From Sympetrum striolatum (taxonomy: Eukaryota > Arthropoda > Insecta > Odonata > Libellulidae), in the NCBI GenBank assembly GCA_947579665.1, contig OX388349.1, forward strand, positions 22,724,459 through 22,788,458: DNA of 64,000 nucleotides, given 5' to 3'. A program made the translations under genes and the position numbers. Position 1 is the stretch's first letter, and the number at the start of each line of letters is the position of its first letter. Of the stretch, positions 1 to 9,814 are shown piece by piece. The notes below the pieces were generated by a model. It had not been told where the DNA came from. It saw nothing but the letters and a program-made list of their open reading frames with translations, and searched no databases.

Positions 1-760
1 AACGAAAATCAAAAAAAACATTTTCGAATATTGTCCATGGTTCGATTCTAGGTCGGGGCAAAAATCAGCCGTTTAAAATGCATTGCGGCGATTTTTATGA
101 TTTATTTTGGACCATTTGCCGATAGCATGGAAACTCGAAATTCAGCATGGGGTTATATATCACAAATATATTTCATAATCAAATTTTTTATATTCGCTGA
201 TGGTCCTCGGTTCGATCCCAGAGGGCCATTTACATTTCTCAATGCATTTCTTATGGAGATAACGGAAACAAATTTTAGGTACTTCCCGGCATGATATCGA
301 CTGCAAACTTTGCAAAAAATAAAATTATAGTGGTACATAATCATACTGTGCATTTACAGCCACCAATGTGTCCTGGGTTCGACACCAGGCGTCTCTAAAA
401 TCAGTAACTTATCCGATTTTTAGGAATTAATTTGAACCCCTTCCCTTTAATATTAAAACACTAAATTCGGTATGTAGATAGAAATAATAGATAAATTTCG
501 AATGCATGTTTTAGATTACAATGATCGTCCTTGGTTCGAATCCAGAGAGCCATTTCCATTCGTGAAAAGTAGAACGTCTTTTGAGGCAGTTGTAGCCAAT
601 ATTTCTGCTTGAATTTTAACACATAGTTACAGATGGTGATCTTCTGTTGTGCTGCATAGTAAGTTCACCAGTAAGAAACGGGTTCGATGCCAGACGATGA
701 AATTTCAGCGAATTTTAAGAAAAATTTCAATCCTTTTTTTTTTCTTTTGAGGACCGTCCC
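1..760 (+). repeat. Alternating tRNA-like B-box repeat array (A-B-A-B-A)
   Basis: Five B-box-like motifs (internal RNA polymerase III promoter, GGTTCGANNCC) start at 39, 209, 376, 533 and 681, all on this strand. Spacings are 170, 167, 157 and 148 bp. Units 1, 3 and 5 share a box followed by a CCAGGCG-like stretch and AAAATCAG-like sequence (type A). Units 2 and 4 share GATNGTCCTNGG before the box and CAGAGNGCCATTT after it (type B). The two types therefore alternate as a dimer of roughly 305-337 bp. Unit 2 can fold its box into a long hairpin (TGGTCCTC pairing with GAGGGCCA) and unit 3 has a five-pair CCTGG/CCAGG stem, as a tRNA T-arm would. No clear A box lies upstream of the boxes. A CCGATATGATGCC-like block follows units 1, 2 and 5 about 70 bp after each box. 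The array may extend left of the window. A dimeric tRNA-derived SINE arranged in tandem is the likeliest origin, but I cannot name the family. Confidence 0.65.
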
Positions 761-1320
761 GATATGATGCCGATATGAAATTAGTATTGCCGATCTGCTT
801 GCAGTGTGCAAGCAACATTTTACTCGTATCTTATAAGTATAATCTACAGTGTTTTTTCAGTTGAAAATGACTACTATATACCTTACGAAATGATCTGATC
901 TATATTTAATAATAAACTTTTAACATTATTGTGCCGGAATTAATTCCCCACTGTTGGGTTCCTGCTGCCGGATTAAAATTTGTTCATTTAAAATTTTGTG
1001 CATATCTATGTTAAAATTCACATATCCTGTAAGCCGTAGGTGACATCTAATACTATTTGATAAATAAGAAATTTTATTTTTGTGACCAAAAATATCAGTG
1101 GCACTGAGTCTATTTGCGATTACCCTGTTACCATTTGAAAAACGGAAGATTAAGTAATGTAATATATGATAATGATAATACACTATTAAAAGATGTAGCG
1201 AAATATAATACATACACCCATGGAAAATGTCCTTCATAAAATATATCCTTCGGCATACGAAATGGGAGCATAACAAAGTGTATGTAAATTCAGATTAAAG
1301 CAAAACGGGATAAAAAGTGA
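761..1320. other. AT-rich sequence, no gene seen
   Basis: Simple AT-rich sequence. An open frame of 116 codons runs on the minus strand (926-1276), rich in Ile, Tyr, His and Leu as expected for chance reading of AT-rich DNA. No domain, splice-site pair or repeat was recognised. Confidence 0.5.
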
Positions 1321-1970
1321 ACTGTGCTCTACGTGGAACTTTCCAGCTCTTCCGTTTTTTTCGAGAGATGGTCTTACGGTACAGCGTTCTTTTTTTCCCT
1401 CGTCTCACGGAATCGGAGTCGGCAAGAGTACTCATTTCCGTTCTACCTCAGCAATTCTCGAGTGTTATCTAGCGAAACGTCCTTAAATTAAAGAGATTCG
1501 CGGATTGCAGGTAATACGCCTGACAAATTCGGACAATATGAAGTTCCAGGAGTGGGCGAAAAAATTCTCCGAGAGGGAATTCCTTCTCCTCTGTATTCGC
1601 ACCATATCGGGGATTGGCATCGTCTCGGAATTCCCTCTCCCCTTATCACCGCCAAAATAACATTCCTTTTCTCTCTCATTCCATCTGGAAGCATTTACTC
1701 TCGATTCCCGACCTCCCGCTAAAAAGTTCTCCTCCTATAATTTCCTCACCCACTCAAAACATTTCAGTCCCAATCCAAGGCGTTCTTCCTCTTCCCACTC
1801 CTTCTTCGAAGGAATTTTCCCATTTCCCCTCGACTTCTCCCCTTTCAAACACTCTTTAGAACCTTAGCGTTCAAGTCCTTGTTATAATCCAGCCTCTTTA
1901 TATCACCTCCTTAAAGCGCTCTCTCGCACTTTTCATTTTATCTCATTAACTATGCATCAGTCGATGCCTG
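1321..1970. other. Pyrimidine-rich, GC-richer block
   Basis: The plus strand is dominated by C and T, especially from 1590 to 1960, with short overlapping open frames on both strands that look like composition artefacts. A near-inverted pair of GAATTCC/GGAATTC-like segments lies around 1570-1640. No family recognised. It may be regulatory sequence or an old repeat. Confidence 0.3.
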
Positions 1971-2327
1971 AGTGTGCTTTGTTGTCTTATTTTCGCCATC
2001 CGACTTTTTTTCTCTCTCCGGCGTCTCCTCACCCTTGAAGAGGGCATCGTCAAGTCCCTCCGCTCAGGAAATGCATTCGTTCTGTGCTCACAATGTGATC
2101 TGCGAGTAGGTGGTGGCTCCGTTGGAATGCAGTATAACAGTGAAGGCACTCTTTCTTTTCGGGTGACCAAGTTTTTGTCGTTGCGAATTGCTGCGGAAAT
2201 GTTGCAAATTTTGAGAAATGTCGGATCAAATTTGCCTTTAGAATTTAGAACTGCAATCCAGATACTCTGTCTTATCTCTTTGGAGGCACAGTTTAGTAAT
2301 TTATACATGTATTTAAATTTACGTTGA
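1946..2327. other. Overlapping sense and antisense open frames, coding unproven
   Basis: Two open frames overlap almost completely here: 117 codons on plus (1974-2327) and 120 codons on minus (1946-2308). Only one could be real, and neither translation resembles a family I know. The minus product is Arg-rich in its second half and the plus product has a hydrophobic start. No convincing acceptor/donor pair flanks either frame. The block is GC-richer than its surroundings and continues the pyrimidine-rich tract, so a chance origin is likely. Confidence 0.2.
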
Positions 2328-2384
2328 AAGTTGGCCTTCTGGTCAGATGGAAACGTTTAAGCGGAACGTAAAAATTGGTTTTAA

Positions 2385-2600
2385 GCCAGGCATTCGCCCA
2401 AAGACGAGAGGGAAAGCCCTCTATAAACCTTCCGTAGGCTCTTCAATTAAATTACTTTTTACAAATTATACATGAGCTATGAGATTATAAAAAATAAATG
2501 AGATCTTTCATACATAAAAATATAAATAATATCAATTAGTTAAGTAAAATACAGTAAATGATAGAATATTCATATTCTTATGTATTAAGCTTATTTCAAG
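2385..2600 (-). mobile_element. LINE-like 3' end (decayed)
   Basis: Read on the minus strand, an AT-rich stretch is followed by a short hairpin (GAGGGCTTTCCCTC) and then GGGCGAATGCC. The same order, hairpin then GGGCGAATGCC, occurs on the minus strand at 20680-20760. An AT-rich 3' untranslated region ending in a hairpin and short tail is typical of insect non-LTR retrotransposons. No coding part remains, and the family is not identified. Confidence 0.45.
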
Positions 2601-3770
2601 TAATAATTCAAACTTTGCGGAGCACTGTGCCATTCTTCGGTCTATTTCGTAGTAAATGGAAAATGCAACAGCATTACTTTTCATAAGGAAATCAGTTCCT
2701 ATTTCATTGAAGGATCTCTTTGCCAAATACCAAATACAAAAATTAGAGATTTTAAAGACATGTCATGTTTCGACTCCTAAGCGTCATTTTCAAGGGTGTT
2801 GGAGTTTCAAATTTTATTTTCCATATGTTCATGGAATACCACAAAATAACTTGCCAATCCGTTGAGTTTATTAGTCTTCAATGCTTTTTAAACTCATCTG
2901 TGATCGGGGTTTTCAGTGAAAAATAAATATGGGATGGATATTTTTAGTGATGTCACTGCATACTACAATTTAAACGATGTAACTGTCAAGGATTTTCAAG
3001 TGAGTTGAGTGATACAATTACTACCGGTGTTTACGGAATTTGTATTACATACCTACTGGGAAGCCCTGCAATATGTTCTTCAGATATCATTTACTTTAGT
3101 GTCTAGAATCTACAAGTAAATGGCTTAGTAGAAGAGGAAAGTGTTTCGAAGTTGCCGTAATCTAAACTTTCTCTATTCCCTCGTATGCTTTCGGTATTTT
3201 AATACGTTTCCAATATATCATCTCAGTGTTTTTACGCACGCAACTATTTAAATATAGCACTCAGTATCTGTACAGACAGACGTGCACACGAAACGGTTTA
3301 TAAATAGCAGGAAGATCCCTTTCTTTTCACGCGTCTTAATCAAGTTATGTGTCCTTCGTCGATCATGCGTCATAATTCTTGCGATAGAAATGTCATAAGA
3401 TTACTCCATGTGAAACGCGCCGGTTGACGAAATATCACGTTTTCGAATGATATAACTTAAAATGACTCATCGTCAATTGGTGTATTTTATAGATTATTCA
3501 ACCATTGCATTTACTTGATCAGCATTCGGTGCTATTGTTATACGTGTTTTATTGGTATGAACGTTTTTCACTTATTATCAAACCAAATTGTAATTCTAAA
3601 ATATTTTAATTACTTTATTTGTATAGTGAAGAGATTTTACTATATCTAGCTTTGAATATTTTTGTACATTCCTTTCTGCTTCTTCGGTAATACATATAAG
3701 TCGGTAATTATTAATTTAGTGATTAATATAAGCTTCTTGTTTTATTTATTTAACCGATGTTTGCAATTTT
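2600..3770. other. AT-rich sequence, no gene seen
   Basis: Only short open frames and no recognisable repeat. Positions 3200-3460 are slightly GC-richer. The last 60 bases are T-rich with a plausible branch-point context (TTAAC) and lead into the candidate exon at 3780. Confidence 0.4.
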
Positions 3771-3779
3771 TTCTTGCAG

Positions 3780-3842
3780 TTGCTGAGACGAGACTGGTTT
3801 TGCAGGACCCATTGTAACTCCCGCATCATCGGACACTCAGCT
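3780..3842 (+). other. Candidate internal exon (63 nt)
   Basis: A strong acceptor (T-rich tract, then TTTTTTCTTGCAG) ends at 3779 and a strong donor (GTAAGT) starts at 3843. The enclosed 63 nt are visibly GC-richer than the flanks and are open in the frame starting at 3780, for 21 codons beginning LLRRDWFCRTH. The other two frames contain stops. The exon could be coding or belong to a 5' untranslated region. I do not recognise the peptide, and no partner exon can be joined with confidence. A second AG (TTTTGCAG, ending at 3804) could give a shorter exon. If real, it places this part of the window inside a plus-strand gene with long introns. Confidence 0.35.
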
Positions 3843-3849
3843 GTAAGTT

Positions 3850-4378
3850 GTCTTTATTCTTTGATTTAATTCATCATTGGGTTTTTATTTTCACCTCCAA
3901 ATTTTCATATTACTTTTGTCAAGTCTGTAAGGTATTGAACAAATTCTATTTTTCGTTGAATTGAATGTTGTTTTTAAGCCGTTTCTTTATAAGGTTTGTG
4001 ACTTCTCCCTTTTTAATTACTATACTTCTGCAACTGTATCGAAAATCCGTCGTATTTGCTGACAATCATATTTCTCATGACAAAAAACAAGGTTAAAAAG
4101 TACGGATCCCTCGAGACCCTGGGAGAATTTTCTGCCCAAAATATAGCGATATTAAAAGAAGATTTTTTTAAGGTTACGAAGACTGATCCGGGATCAGAAA
4201 AAATGTTTTTATATCGATATAAAATAAAAACCTCAACCTTAGGAGAACTGCTGATCCTAGCGGAAATTGAAAACGCTCCCCTTCTAGATATGTATGCGTG
4301 GGCATGAGAAGTGTTTTTGTTACGGAATTCGGTACTTCGTGCCCTCATTGAAATTACGCGCAAATTGTAGCCTCAATT
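3850..4378. other. AT-rich sequence with short palindromes
   Basis: Contains an open frame of 83 codons (4056-4307, plus) without recognisable domains, and a 15-bp palindrome at 4183-4197 (CTGATCC, one base, GGATCAG). Similar palindromic pieces (ATATCGATAT) lie close by. Possibly a decayed inverted-repeat element; no gene is claimed. Confidence 0.3.
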
Positions 4379-4610
4379 TTGATTTATTTACTTACTTAAT
4401 TGGATATTCCCATTTGGTTACAAGCTAAAAATGACATATCACATTACAAAACATAAAAAAATCACATCATAAATTATTATATAAAATTACAATGTAAATT
4501 AAAATACAATACGATATAAAATTAATATATAAAATACAATATAATAATGTCATGTAACACTTGTATTTACATTAAGGTTAAAAGGCACATTTGAGCTTAA
4601 AACCAACATT
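4378..4610 (-). mobile_element. LINE-like 3' tail (decayed)
   Basis: Read on minus, a long T/A-rich stretch with repeated TATATAATTT-like words ends in TTGTAACCAAATGGGAATATCC and then a short TAAGTAAGTAAATAAAT tail. This is the usual form of a jockey/CR1-type retrotransposon 3' end in insects. No reverse transcriptase sequence is attached. Confidence 0.4.
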
Positions 4611-5289
4611 CTAGAGGACTTACATTTTTCATTGTATTTAAACTACTATGAAATGGTGCATTTGCTACGTCTCTTTTATATAAGAATAAATATCCTTAGT
4701 TAAGCGTGAATGAAAGTAAAATAGTTTTCGGAAGATATTTGACCCGTGCCAATTATTTATATAATTAGGAGTTTGGATGAGTATGAATTAAGTTGCTCCA
4801 ATTTTTGGAGATTCCTTCCCCAATTTAAGCCAACGATTCCTAAAGGTGGAGAGTTTCAACTCTGCTTGGAGTTTGGATGGGAAAGGAGACCCTAATTATT
4901 TGATACTGGCTTTACTTTGAGGGAATAACCCAAATTTTAATCCATGCATACGTGAAAAGATAGTGGTGCATGAGCGACAGAAATCTAAGACGCGAGTACA
5001 TATAGACGCGTATGAGGTACAGTATTTTTAACTGTACGAGGAGACTCGATGAGATGTATACGTGGGTCTAAATAAGCATGTGCATAATTTTCGTGCCGAT
5101 TCAGAGCGGTTACATAGATTCATATGCACGAATCCATATACGTACGTGTACTGGGGCGTGTGTAAATACGTGTGTGTGTATCGCGTTCATACAGCCTAAG
5201 CACGTCAGCATTCTGCACCCGTAATCGCCTTGAATCTCTTTTCCATAATCCTTGCCCGGTTTCTTTTCCCATTACCTCCGCATTAAAAT
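4611..5289. other. Unique sequence, no gene seen
   Basis: AT-rich to mixed sequence. From 4960 to 5180 it is rich in alternating ACG/TACG words (for example CATACGTG and TATACGTG). No domain or repeat family recognised. Confidence 0.35.
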
Positions 5290-5640
5290 TTTCCCCATTT
5301 CTCCGATCCATTTTTCATCTTTTCCTCTTCCTCTCCTCATCCCATCTGTAAACATCATTTTTTTCTTCCCGAAACTCCCCTTCCGAGGCCTTCTTCCACT
5401 CTCTCTATAAACATTCTTCCGCCTTCCCCCCTTTCTGTCCACATATTTTACTTTCTTTCCCCTTTCATCTCTCCCCCTCCCACTCCCCTCTGCGGCCGTT
5501 CGTAAACTACCTCCCCCTCCATCTATTCCCTTTTACTTCCCATAATCTTCTTTACCTCTCTCTTCCTTCCCTATCTGGTATCATCTTCTCCTCCCCACCA
5601 TAGCTTTAACCTTTCGCCCTCTTCAACTCCCTGCTTCCTC
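5290..5640. repeat. Polypyrimidine tract
   Basis: About 350 bp in which the plus strand is mostly C and T (runs such as CTTTTCCTCTTCCTCTCC), without a strict repeat unit. It may form non-B DNA or bind GAGA-type factors on the complementary strand, but nothing in the sequence proves a function. Confidence 0.6.
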
Positions 5641-5761
5641 TTCTATTGATCTCGCAGAATGAACGAGGTCAGGCAGTTGAGTGGGGATCCGCATTGAAAC
5701 ACACGGAGTCGTGAAACTAGGGCCGTGAGCTCGGGAGAAATCATTCCTAATGAAAATTTAA

Positions 5762-5775
5762 ACACTAGGTGGCGG
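5762..5775 (+). promoter_or_regulatory. CTCF-like motif
   Basis: The sequence ACACTAGGTGGCGG matches the general CTCF core CCASYAGRKGGCRS at 13 of 14 positions. A weaker match lies at 19571. Single motif matches are expected by chance in 64 kb, so this is only a candidate insulator site. Confidence 0.25.
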
Positions 5776-5789
5776 CCCAGCGTTGTGCT

Positions 5790-6180
5790 TTTTCTTTTTA
5801 TATCGAGGGAAAAAAGCAGTTATGATTTTTTCGCGTTCGAAAGGAGCTTAAGCGATTAGGGGCGGCATCGGGATATTTCTCTCTCTTTCGCCACCTCCCG
5901 TTCCTTTCCAACCGATCAGTAATTACGGGGATGAATAAATAATGGCGATCGCGAAATGTGATGATCTTCCCAAAAAAAGGGCGTTTTCCGAAAAAATCGG
6001 TCGGTTTCGCCTTCATTGATAATTAATCGCGCGATTAATTAGGGCCATCTCATTATGTTTCGTATATTTTTATCTTTGGGAGCTGCATAATCGCGCGGGG
6101 AAATTGGTCCGATCGTTTATAATTAAATCTGCGAGGCTAATTACCATCCGCGGGGACGACGGGTCAACGAATTAGAAAAT
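5790..6180. promoter_or_regulatory. Candidate regulatory block with homeodomain-type sites
   Basis: A GC-richer unique block with repeated TAATTA and AATCGCGCG words. It contains a perfect 22-bp palindrome at 6020-6041 and a second ATAATCGCGCGGGG at about 6085. TAATTA is the core recognised by many homeodomain proteins. The related word AATCGCGTAATT occurs twice at 15360 and 15385. Sequence conservation would be needed to call this an enhancer. Confidence 0.35.
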
Positions 6181-6395
6181 AGGGAAACGGGAAAAAACGA
6201 ATACTACATTGATCATACCAATACTAGAACCCTGTTTAGAAGGTTAATTGGTCAGCAGCGAAGTTTGTTCTTCAAGTGAGTGTCTTGGTTATCGTTTAAG
6301 GATGTTGTTTTCCCAAATTCACGGTTTTAAGTCCCACCTTTTATATCCTTAACATAACTAAGTCTTACCAATGTGAAAAGAATCTGTTTTTTATA
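6180..6395. other. No gene seen
   Basis: Short AT-rich linker without features. Confidence 0.3.
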
Positions 6396-6600
6396 TTTAA
6401 TATATTTATTGCACACAATGAATTATTACACAAAAAATAAAGCTAGCATCAAGGTCCTCTTTAGCCACATTAAGGCTCATCAGGATGTGCCATAAAAATA
6501 CAAATCTGAATTTATTATTGAATTTTCAGTACACGCATATAATGTAATTCTAACCAATAAAGGGATACAAATTTTAAAATAAACTATTAGATTAACAACG
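6395..6600 (-). mobile_element. Retroelement fragment with hammerhead-like hairpin
   Basis: On minus, positions 6490-6440 read CATC, CTGATGA, GCC-loop-GGC, TAAA, a two-pair stem with a five-base loop, CTT, then GATG. This is the order of a hammerhead ribozyme (stem I CATC/GATG, core CTGATGA, stem II, GAAA, short stem III, NUH cleavage site) with one core change, TAAA for GAAA. Short-stem hammerheads are known in Penelope-like retroelements. Related hairpin motifs lie at 36062, 46546 and 48826. Flanking AT-rich sequence resembles a retroelement tail. The ribozyme reading is inference. Confidence 0.35.
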
Positions 6601-8240
6601 GAAAATTGGTTAAAGAAATCATTAAAGCTGCATATCAACAGTGCACAACAACCCGGTTTTAATTCTTGAATTTACAGAGGAAATACTATATACATAGTTT
6701 CATCGGTTCTAAGGGTATCTCATTGAGCAGTAATGGTGTAGTAAGATGAAGATTACGTCTACCAGAATTTTTATAGTATTTTCGAATGTGATAACGTATT
6801 CTAAGTCTATATAATATACTTTTTTTAATATTACTACTATTCCCATTGAAAGACAATATAATAATCAGGGGATTTGTATTGTGATTTCTTCTGGTGGGCA
6901 TAGTTTAAGATAAAAATTCGACATTTTGCCAGCTTCTTCAGCCCCACAAAATAAAAAGAGTCACTCCAAGTAGCTATCTCTGGTGGTATGCATTGAACCA
7001 GTTCCGAAACACAGGTTTAGAGTACTTTACATGTTAATTAACATTTAGGTTTTATAATAATGGAATAGAACAACCTTGTCACGAATATTTCCTGATACAT
7101 ACGGGCTATTTTTCGAAGTAAATGGCGCGTCACAATTCACCCTTAAGACGGCGTCCTACGCGGAATGAAAACAAGGCGTCGAAAAGCGTTGTTTTAGACC
7201 AAACGCCCACCGGAAGAAATGCGCGGAGGTAACTTATCCGCTTGCTGCAGGACGGAGGTCAATCCAGGGCCAAGTACCAGAGTTTGTTTTACTAACGCGA
7301 TATTTCATCTCACGCAGAATAGAGCGTGTAGGAAAAATGCTCGGAATTTCGCCCTATCTGAGTTTATGGGCGCATAAAATAGGTATCGGAGGAGGTTATT
7401 TACTCCCATGCATTGCGGTTAGGTAGATTATGGGCAATGTATGGACCCGAGATATTACGCATTAATTTTACGAGCGTGATATTTCATTTTAAATTTAATA
7501 TCTGATGTTTCGAAAAAGCGATAGTGTTGCAGTCAAAATTTTGCAAAAATAGTTAAAAATTATTATTTAGACGAAAAATTTGTTGCAGAATGAATATAAG
7601 GAACGGAAAGGTTTTGTAAAATAGAATATTATTTTCAGGAGTACTTAATAATTTTTGCTGCGAAAAGCATGGATTATTATTGTTACCCATAGTAAATTTT
7701 ACATAATGACTGTATTATGAAGTAAATTCACATAAGAATTTACTTTGATGGAGGAAGCTGCTAGTTGCTGAAACTCCATAACTTTAGTAGCGTTATTTTC
7801 TACCTCCTACAAGAATTTGATTTATTTTCACCTTTTCTTTCAATGTATACGTATTTTATACTGTCGTTTTTCTCTATTTATTAGTGATTATCACCTATTG
7901 TATAAACTAATGGAGAGATATTTGTACGTAGGATGTATTAAGATGTATTTCGTTAGTTTAGTTGTAATTTTTCTTGCAATAGGTATAGGTATAGCTATCT
8001 TTATTATCTTAAATTCAAATTAAATCTGCTGCGTAGAAGCTCTTCTTCGTAGAAGGGAGCCGTACTAAAAAAGTAAAATACGCTGCGTAATTAACTTGAA
8101 TATATTTTGGAATGCATGAAGATTAAGATTTGTAGAGAAAACTAGCCGCCCTTTTCAAAATATGTTCTGAGTAAATTAAGGTTGATGACTACAACAGGAA
8201 ACCACCCTAGTATTTTTTAGAGAGCAACACAGTATAAAAT
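6600..8240. other. Mostly AT-rich sequence, no gene seen
   Basis: No recognisable domain or repeat. Positions 7120-7470 are GC-richer and unique (AAACGCCCACCGGAAG and similar words) and could be regulatory. A 68-codon plus frame at 7817-8023 encodes a very hydrophobic Ile/Phe/Tyr peptide, expected from AT-rich DNA. Confidence 0.35.
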
Positions 8241-8249
8241 AGTACTAAT

Positions 8250-8499
8250 ATTGGCTTTTTTAAGGAGGCCTCTAGACAGCCGACCTCTAAATATTGCTAT
8301 ATTTTCCCACAAAAAAATAATGGCCAGCCCTAGGTTTGGCAACTTTCCTAAAATTTGTCTCCACCAAAATTCAGCCTCAAGGGCCCCGTTTAACCGCGAC
8401 TATAGCCTGCAGCGGGACTTAAGAACACAAAAAAGTCGCCTCTCTTTGGCCATCAAAACCACGGGGAAAAAAACCTTCCTAGAAATTCGCCTTGTTGTA
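8250..8499. other. Flank of the CpG island, no gene recognised
   Basis: Transition from AT-rich to CpG-rich sequence. A plus open frame of 111 codons (8251-8586) runs into the island, but its translation matches no known family. Confidence 0.3.
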
Positions 8500-8558
8500 G
8501 CCCATCTCGCAGGCCCTCTCTTTGCATCTGTTAACCTCGTCACCCGTCCTTCGGAACG

Positions 8559-8569
8559 GCGCGTGCGCA
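8559..8569 (+). promoter_or_regulatory. NRF-1-type site 1
   Basis: GCGCGTGCGCA closely matches the NRF-1 / Erect wing consensus YGCGCAYGCGCR. It lies 50 bp from a perfect second site, which strengthens both. Confidence 0.45.
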
Positions 8570-8618
8570 GTTGTCACCAGATGTAAAAGCGTAAAAAAAA
8601 GAAGGTCGTCGTGCGCCT

Positions 8619-8630
8619 TGCGCATGCGCA
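8619..8630 (+). promoter_or_regulatory. NRF-1-type site 2 (perfect) with reverse CCAAT box
   Basis: TGCGCATGCGCA is a perfect 12-bp palindromic NRF-1 / Erect wing site. ATTGG, a CCAAT box on the minus strand, follows directly. Confidence 0.6.
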
Positions 8631-8728
8631 TTGGAATTCTCCTTAAGGTCTCTGGGCAAAGAGCCCGAGAGGTTAGGAAGGAAAAGAGTAGCATGGGGTG
8701 GGTGTATACCCCTTTGGGTCGTCAAGAG

Positions 8729-8736
8729 TGACGTCA
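8729..8736 (+). promoter_or_regulatory. CRE site
   Basis: TGACGTCA is the full palindromic CREB/ATF site, about 100 bp from the NRF-1-type sites. Another TGACGTCA occurs at 54120-54127 without such company. Confidence 0.5.
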
Positions 8737-8879
8737 CACGCGAGTGTTTGGAAGGGGTCTTAGTGGCGTCTTCGAGTGGATATTGTGCCGTGTTGTGTGA
8801 GAAGAGAAAAGAAGGGGCTTCCAGATGAATCCGCCAAGAACGTCCGGGGTGGGGCCGCGGGGGTGTACCTTCTGGAAGG

Positions 8880-8888
8880 GGGGCGGGG
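8880..8888 (+). promoter_or_regulatory. GC box
   Basis: GGGGCGGGG is an Sp1/KLF-type GC box within the CpG island. Confidence 0.4.
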
Positions 8889-9330
8889 TGGAAGGGTTCG
8901 GGATAAGGCCGTTGAGTGGGCCCGTTTATGAGTCGGACCGGAGAGCTCCGACGCGCTCCAGAAATAGTTATTTTTCCAATTTTGGGGGAAAAGGGACCTT
9001 CTCGGCATTCGGAGACGAAGATTAAAATAACAAGGAGGGATGTGACTTGCAGTTTCGAGTGCTTTCCCTTCCATTGTCGATCGGTGCCTCTCGAGAGAGA
9101 GATTTTCGTGCGGGAGCGTTGCATTGTGAGCGGTGTTTGCCCCTTCGATCCGTCCCATATTTTCGGGAAATGGGTTTTTTTTATTCCGCGATGGTTTTTT
9201 CGAAGTGTTCTCCAAGGCTTGCTTCTCGCACTTGATAATTTTTCTAAATGCGCGCGTTTTCGTGAATCGGGTTTAAGAAGGCTCTCGTTCCATTGCCCTT
9301 ACTTCTGCCGTTTTTTGCTCGAATCTTATT

Positions 9331-9814
9331 TCGAAATATTGTGGTTTCACTCATCAAAATGTCAGTGTACACCTTTCCAAAGTTACATATATAAGTAAAT
9401 AAAACGGTAGGTCGATTTCTTCGATACTTTTATCGATTAAAAGATGGTGGGTCACCGCAAAATAGTTTGTATGAATGCCTCATTAAGATATTTGATAGGT
9501 ATTCAATGGAAGGATTTTTTCCTTCTCCGAATGCTTTGAACTTTTGTTATACGCATCAGTTGTAAATATTTTTCCGTTAATGTAAATGGTTGGAAGTTGG
9601 GAGAACAGCATTTCGTATCGATCTAGGTTGTATTGTATATGTCCTTCCTAGTAGACATGATGCCGTGAAATGTTCGTCTGTTTATGTATGTTATTCCGTA
9701 TAGCGAGATGAAATATGCATGATAAAAAAACAACTCACTTGCTCTCACAGAAATGCTCTAATTAACTTTTAATGTTTTATACTTCATTGATTTAAGTATT
9801 CATCGCTCATTTTC
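9331..9814. other. AT-rich sequence, no gene seen
   Basis: No feature recognised in this stretch. Confidence 0.4.

Larger units (their letters stand above)
8500..9330. promoter_or_regulatory. CpG-rich promoter-like island
   Basis: The strongest promoter candidate in the window. It is CpG-rich against AT-rich flanks and carries two NRF-1-type sites (8559-8569 and 8619-8630), a reverse CCAAT box next to the second, a consensus CRE (8729-8736) and a GC box (8880-8888) within about 330 bp. Clustered NRF-1, CCAAT, CRE and GC-box sites without a TATA box are typical of housekeeping-type animal promoters, often bidirectional. Transcription direction is unclear. Overlapping open frames occur on both strands (194 codons on minus, 8540-9124; 160 on plus, 8916-9398). 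They are rich in Pro, Ser and Arg and resemble nothing I know, as expected from GC-rich DNA without many stops. A possible minus donor (AAG/GTACAC) lies near 8867. Confidence 0.5.

Noticed and set aside
926..1276. 116-codon minus open frame
   Set aside because: AT-rich composition, no domain and no splice or start context.
8540..9124. 194-codon open frame on minus in the CpG island
   Set aside because: Several other frames are open across the same GC-rich stretch on both strands, the product is Pro/Ser/Arg-rich with no known domain, and promoter motifs lie inside it.
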